DNA of 64,000 nucleotides from contig NC_037640.1 of the NCBI RefSeq assembly GCF_003254395.2, positions 6,740,289 to 6,804,288 of the forward strand. Direction: 5' to 3'. Each line of letters begins with the position of its first letter. Position 1 is the stretch's first letter. Shown here piece by piece: positions 62,170-64,000 of this stretch. Position numbers and translations under genes: made by a program. The notes below the pieces were generated by a model. It saw only the letters and a program-made list of their open reading frames with translations. It searched no databases and had not been told where the DNA came from. The stretch is from Apis mellifera. Its lineage: Eukaryota > Arthropoda > Insecta > Hymenoptera > Apidae.

Positions 62170-62470
62170 ATAGAGCGCGTCATTTTTTTCGTCCGGCAAT
62201 AAAATTATAGCGGGTGTAGGAAGATATATATCTGTCCGTATTCTCTCGCCCCAGTTCGTGAACGCGAGTTTGAAGCACGGATCGACCGGCAATCGTATTA
62301 ATATTCATCGTTGATGATTTATTCCGCGCCAACGACGATTGGCCAATAGGCGGACAGGGGCGAGAAACGTCCAGAGGGTGGCGAAAAGGGGCGCGCTTTC
62401 GGCCTAGTTTCCGCCCGAGGTCGCGATACTTTATCCTCCGCGCGAAGTATTATCGAAGAGAACGGTGAAT
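62170..62470. promoter_or_regulatory. GC-rich island with CCAAT-type palindrome
   Basis: ATTGGCCAAT at 62338-62347 is a perfect 10-bp palindrome giving a CCAAT core on both strands. It lies in an island with several CG-rich words (GGGGCGAG, GGGGCGCGC), flanked by AT-rich DNA. The make-up resembles a CCAAT/GC-type promoter or enhancer. No well-placed TATA/Inr pair was seen. Confidence 0.25.
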
Positions 62471-64000
62471 TTTCGAAAGGAGATCTAATTGAAATTCCTC
62501 TTCCTTCGTTTCCCTCCGATTTCGACGAAATTCGAATCTTCTTTTAAAAATACTTTTCTTTTTTTTTTTCGATAGATTAATTTTTTTAGATGATATTAAG
62601 GTATTGGAATAGTGATGTTTTAATTTGAATTTTTATATAATGATATTGGATAATAATTTTGTTGATTCTTTGATAGTTCAATGTTAAGAAAGTAGATATG
62701 GCTTGGTTTCGTGATTGATGGTTCGTTGTCGATAAATAAAGTGATTTTTTTTAAAAATTCCAAATTTTGAGTATCAATATTGGTAGAATTTTATGCAAAT
62801 TAACTTTTTGATATTATAAAAAGTTCGTTTCGAAAGTCAAAGTACGAAGAAGTCTTAAGTGGCTTAGGAATAATTTTACAAACTTAAACTAAAGAATTTA
62901 TATTGAATTTATAAACTTGTATAATGTAAAATGGAGGTCTATTTATATTTATACTTTTGAAACTTGCGCTTTGAATAGTTACGGAATAATAATAGGGAAA
63001 AATCAAAGGGCAAAGCAAAGAACGAGAGCACAAGAAGTTTTAAGTGAATCTTTTTTTCCTCTCTTTCTTCTTTAAAAATTTATTCATCTATCAAAAGAAA
63101 AATAATTTTGCAAAAGTTCTTCTTTTTTTCTTCTTCCCCTCTTCGTATGCTCTGATAAAACCATGCAAAATTTACGAAAATGAAAAAAATCTTTACTTCT
63201 GATACTACGTATCATCGTTTTTTTCCCTCTTCAAAAATGTTTTAATCTGTTTGAAATTATCGCGGCACGTATAAAATCGCGAGCAAAGCTGCTTTGTTCG
63301 TTTCAAACACCGGCGCGATATTTCATTTTGCTCCATAGTTCATTCCGTTTTATCCCTCGAAAGTTAATTTACCAAACATTAAATATTTCAACGTTCGGCG
63401 TTAGATAAAATATGCATAGAGGCGGGGGAGGGAAATTTACGTTAATGGAACTTCCAAACAGAAGTCATAAATAGGAATGAAATCACTGGAATGATATTAA
63501 AAATCACTAAATAAAAATTTCCAAAATTCTTCCCCGCCAATAATAAACAAATAACCTAATCTAGAATACAATAATCTAATCTATAATGCATTCTTATTTA
63601 AAAACATAAGCTATTTCACTCGTTGCTCAATTTCATCCAACTTCTCTCTCTCTCCCTGCTTTAAATTTTCACGATAATACGTCAAAAAAAAAAGGAAATG
63701 GTAAAAAGGAAGGATGACAACGATTCAACGTGAGGAAGTGTCTAATCACGGAAGGAAATGGAACGAGAAACGAAAGATTCAGCTCGTACCTGGCCACGAG
63801 TAGGCTCCAAGTATTCGAGCTCTTCCTTCCGTGTAATCTCGACGCCCGCGTTTATCGCACGTATAAGAATATAATGAGCCGTAAGTACGACGAAAAGAGA
63901 AAGAAGGCGGAAGGATAATTTAGTAATTGTGCGGCCAGTGAGCGTGTAAAAGGTTTCATCGTGCGGTTAATGCTTTAGCGAGGAATATTCCTCTTGTCCC

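Larger units (their letters stand above)
57761..64000. other. noncoding segment
   Basis: No gene is supported. It contains the GAT/GAGGA simple sequence at 58019-58048, the palindrome at 58900-58919, a GC-richer patch at 61070-61330, a TA repeat at about 62060-62074, and a GC-rich island at 62170-62470 with the ATTGGCCAAT palindrome. Confidence 0.55.

Overview
The window looks like nuclear DNA of an insect, most probably a bee (Hymenoptera, Apidae). I infer this from the composition. It is AT-rich, yet CpG is plentiful (TCGA, TTCGAA and CGCG occur throughout, as in genomes with little germline methylation). Microsatellites and homopolymer runs are dense, and AT-rich stretches alternate with GC-rich islands of 150-500 bp. 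No repeat, gene or sequence was matched to a named species, so the assignment stays tentative.

I find no protein-coding gene, tRNA, rRNA, snRNA, CRISPR array or recognisable transposon that I can support. The open frames are short, overlap in several frames and on both strands, are rich in F/S/R/K/I as AT-rich noncoding DNA translates, and often run through microsatellites. The simplest reading is a gene desert or the inside of a very large intron. The longest frame (about 51.1-51.8 kb) is longer than expected by chance but has no recognisable family.

Layout: 0-3.1 kb holds hairpins and a four-copy tandem repeat with a unit of about 150 bp. A three-copy repeat lies at 9.5-9.9 kb, and an almost identical 176-bp-period duplication at 12.2-12.6 kb is followed by clustered inverted repeats. 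Two DRE-type TATCGATA sites lie at 13.1 kb. A well-spaced TATA/Inr pair lies in a GC island at 18.3 kb. A folded element next to a T/A tract is at 22.8-22.95 kb, an enhancer-like motif cluster at 24.8 kb, and nuclear-receptor-type sites at 29.3-29.4 kb. A CACGTG/hairpin element is at 39 kb. Bistable stem-loops lie at 23.8, 46.2 and 56.8 kb, and a GATA-site cluster at 47.8 kb. A 15-base G run is at 57.2 kb, a pre-miRNA-like hairpin at 57.7 kb, and a perfect 20-bp palindrome with two opposed TACGTG motifs at 58.9 kb. A CCAAT-type palindrome in a GC island is at 62.3 kb.

The plausible functional content is regulatory DNA or RNA structure. The strongest single candidate is the hairpin at 57679-57760. 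The next are the 58.9 kb palindrome, the 22.9 kb folded element and the 18.3 kb core promoter. All are read by eye from sequence and none has been confirmed by alignment or expression.
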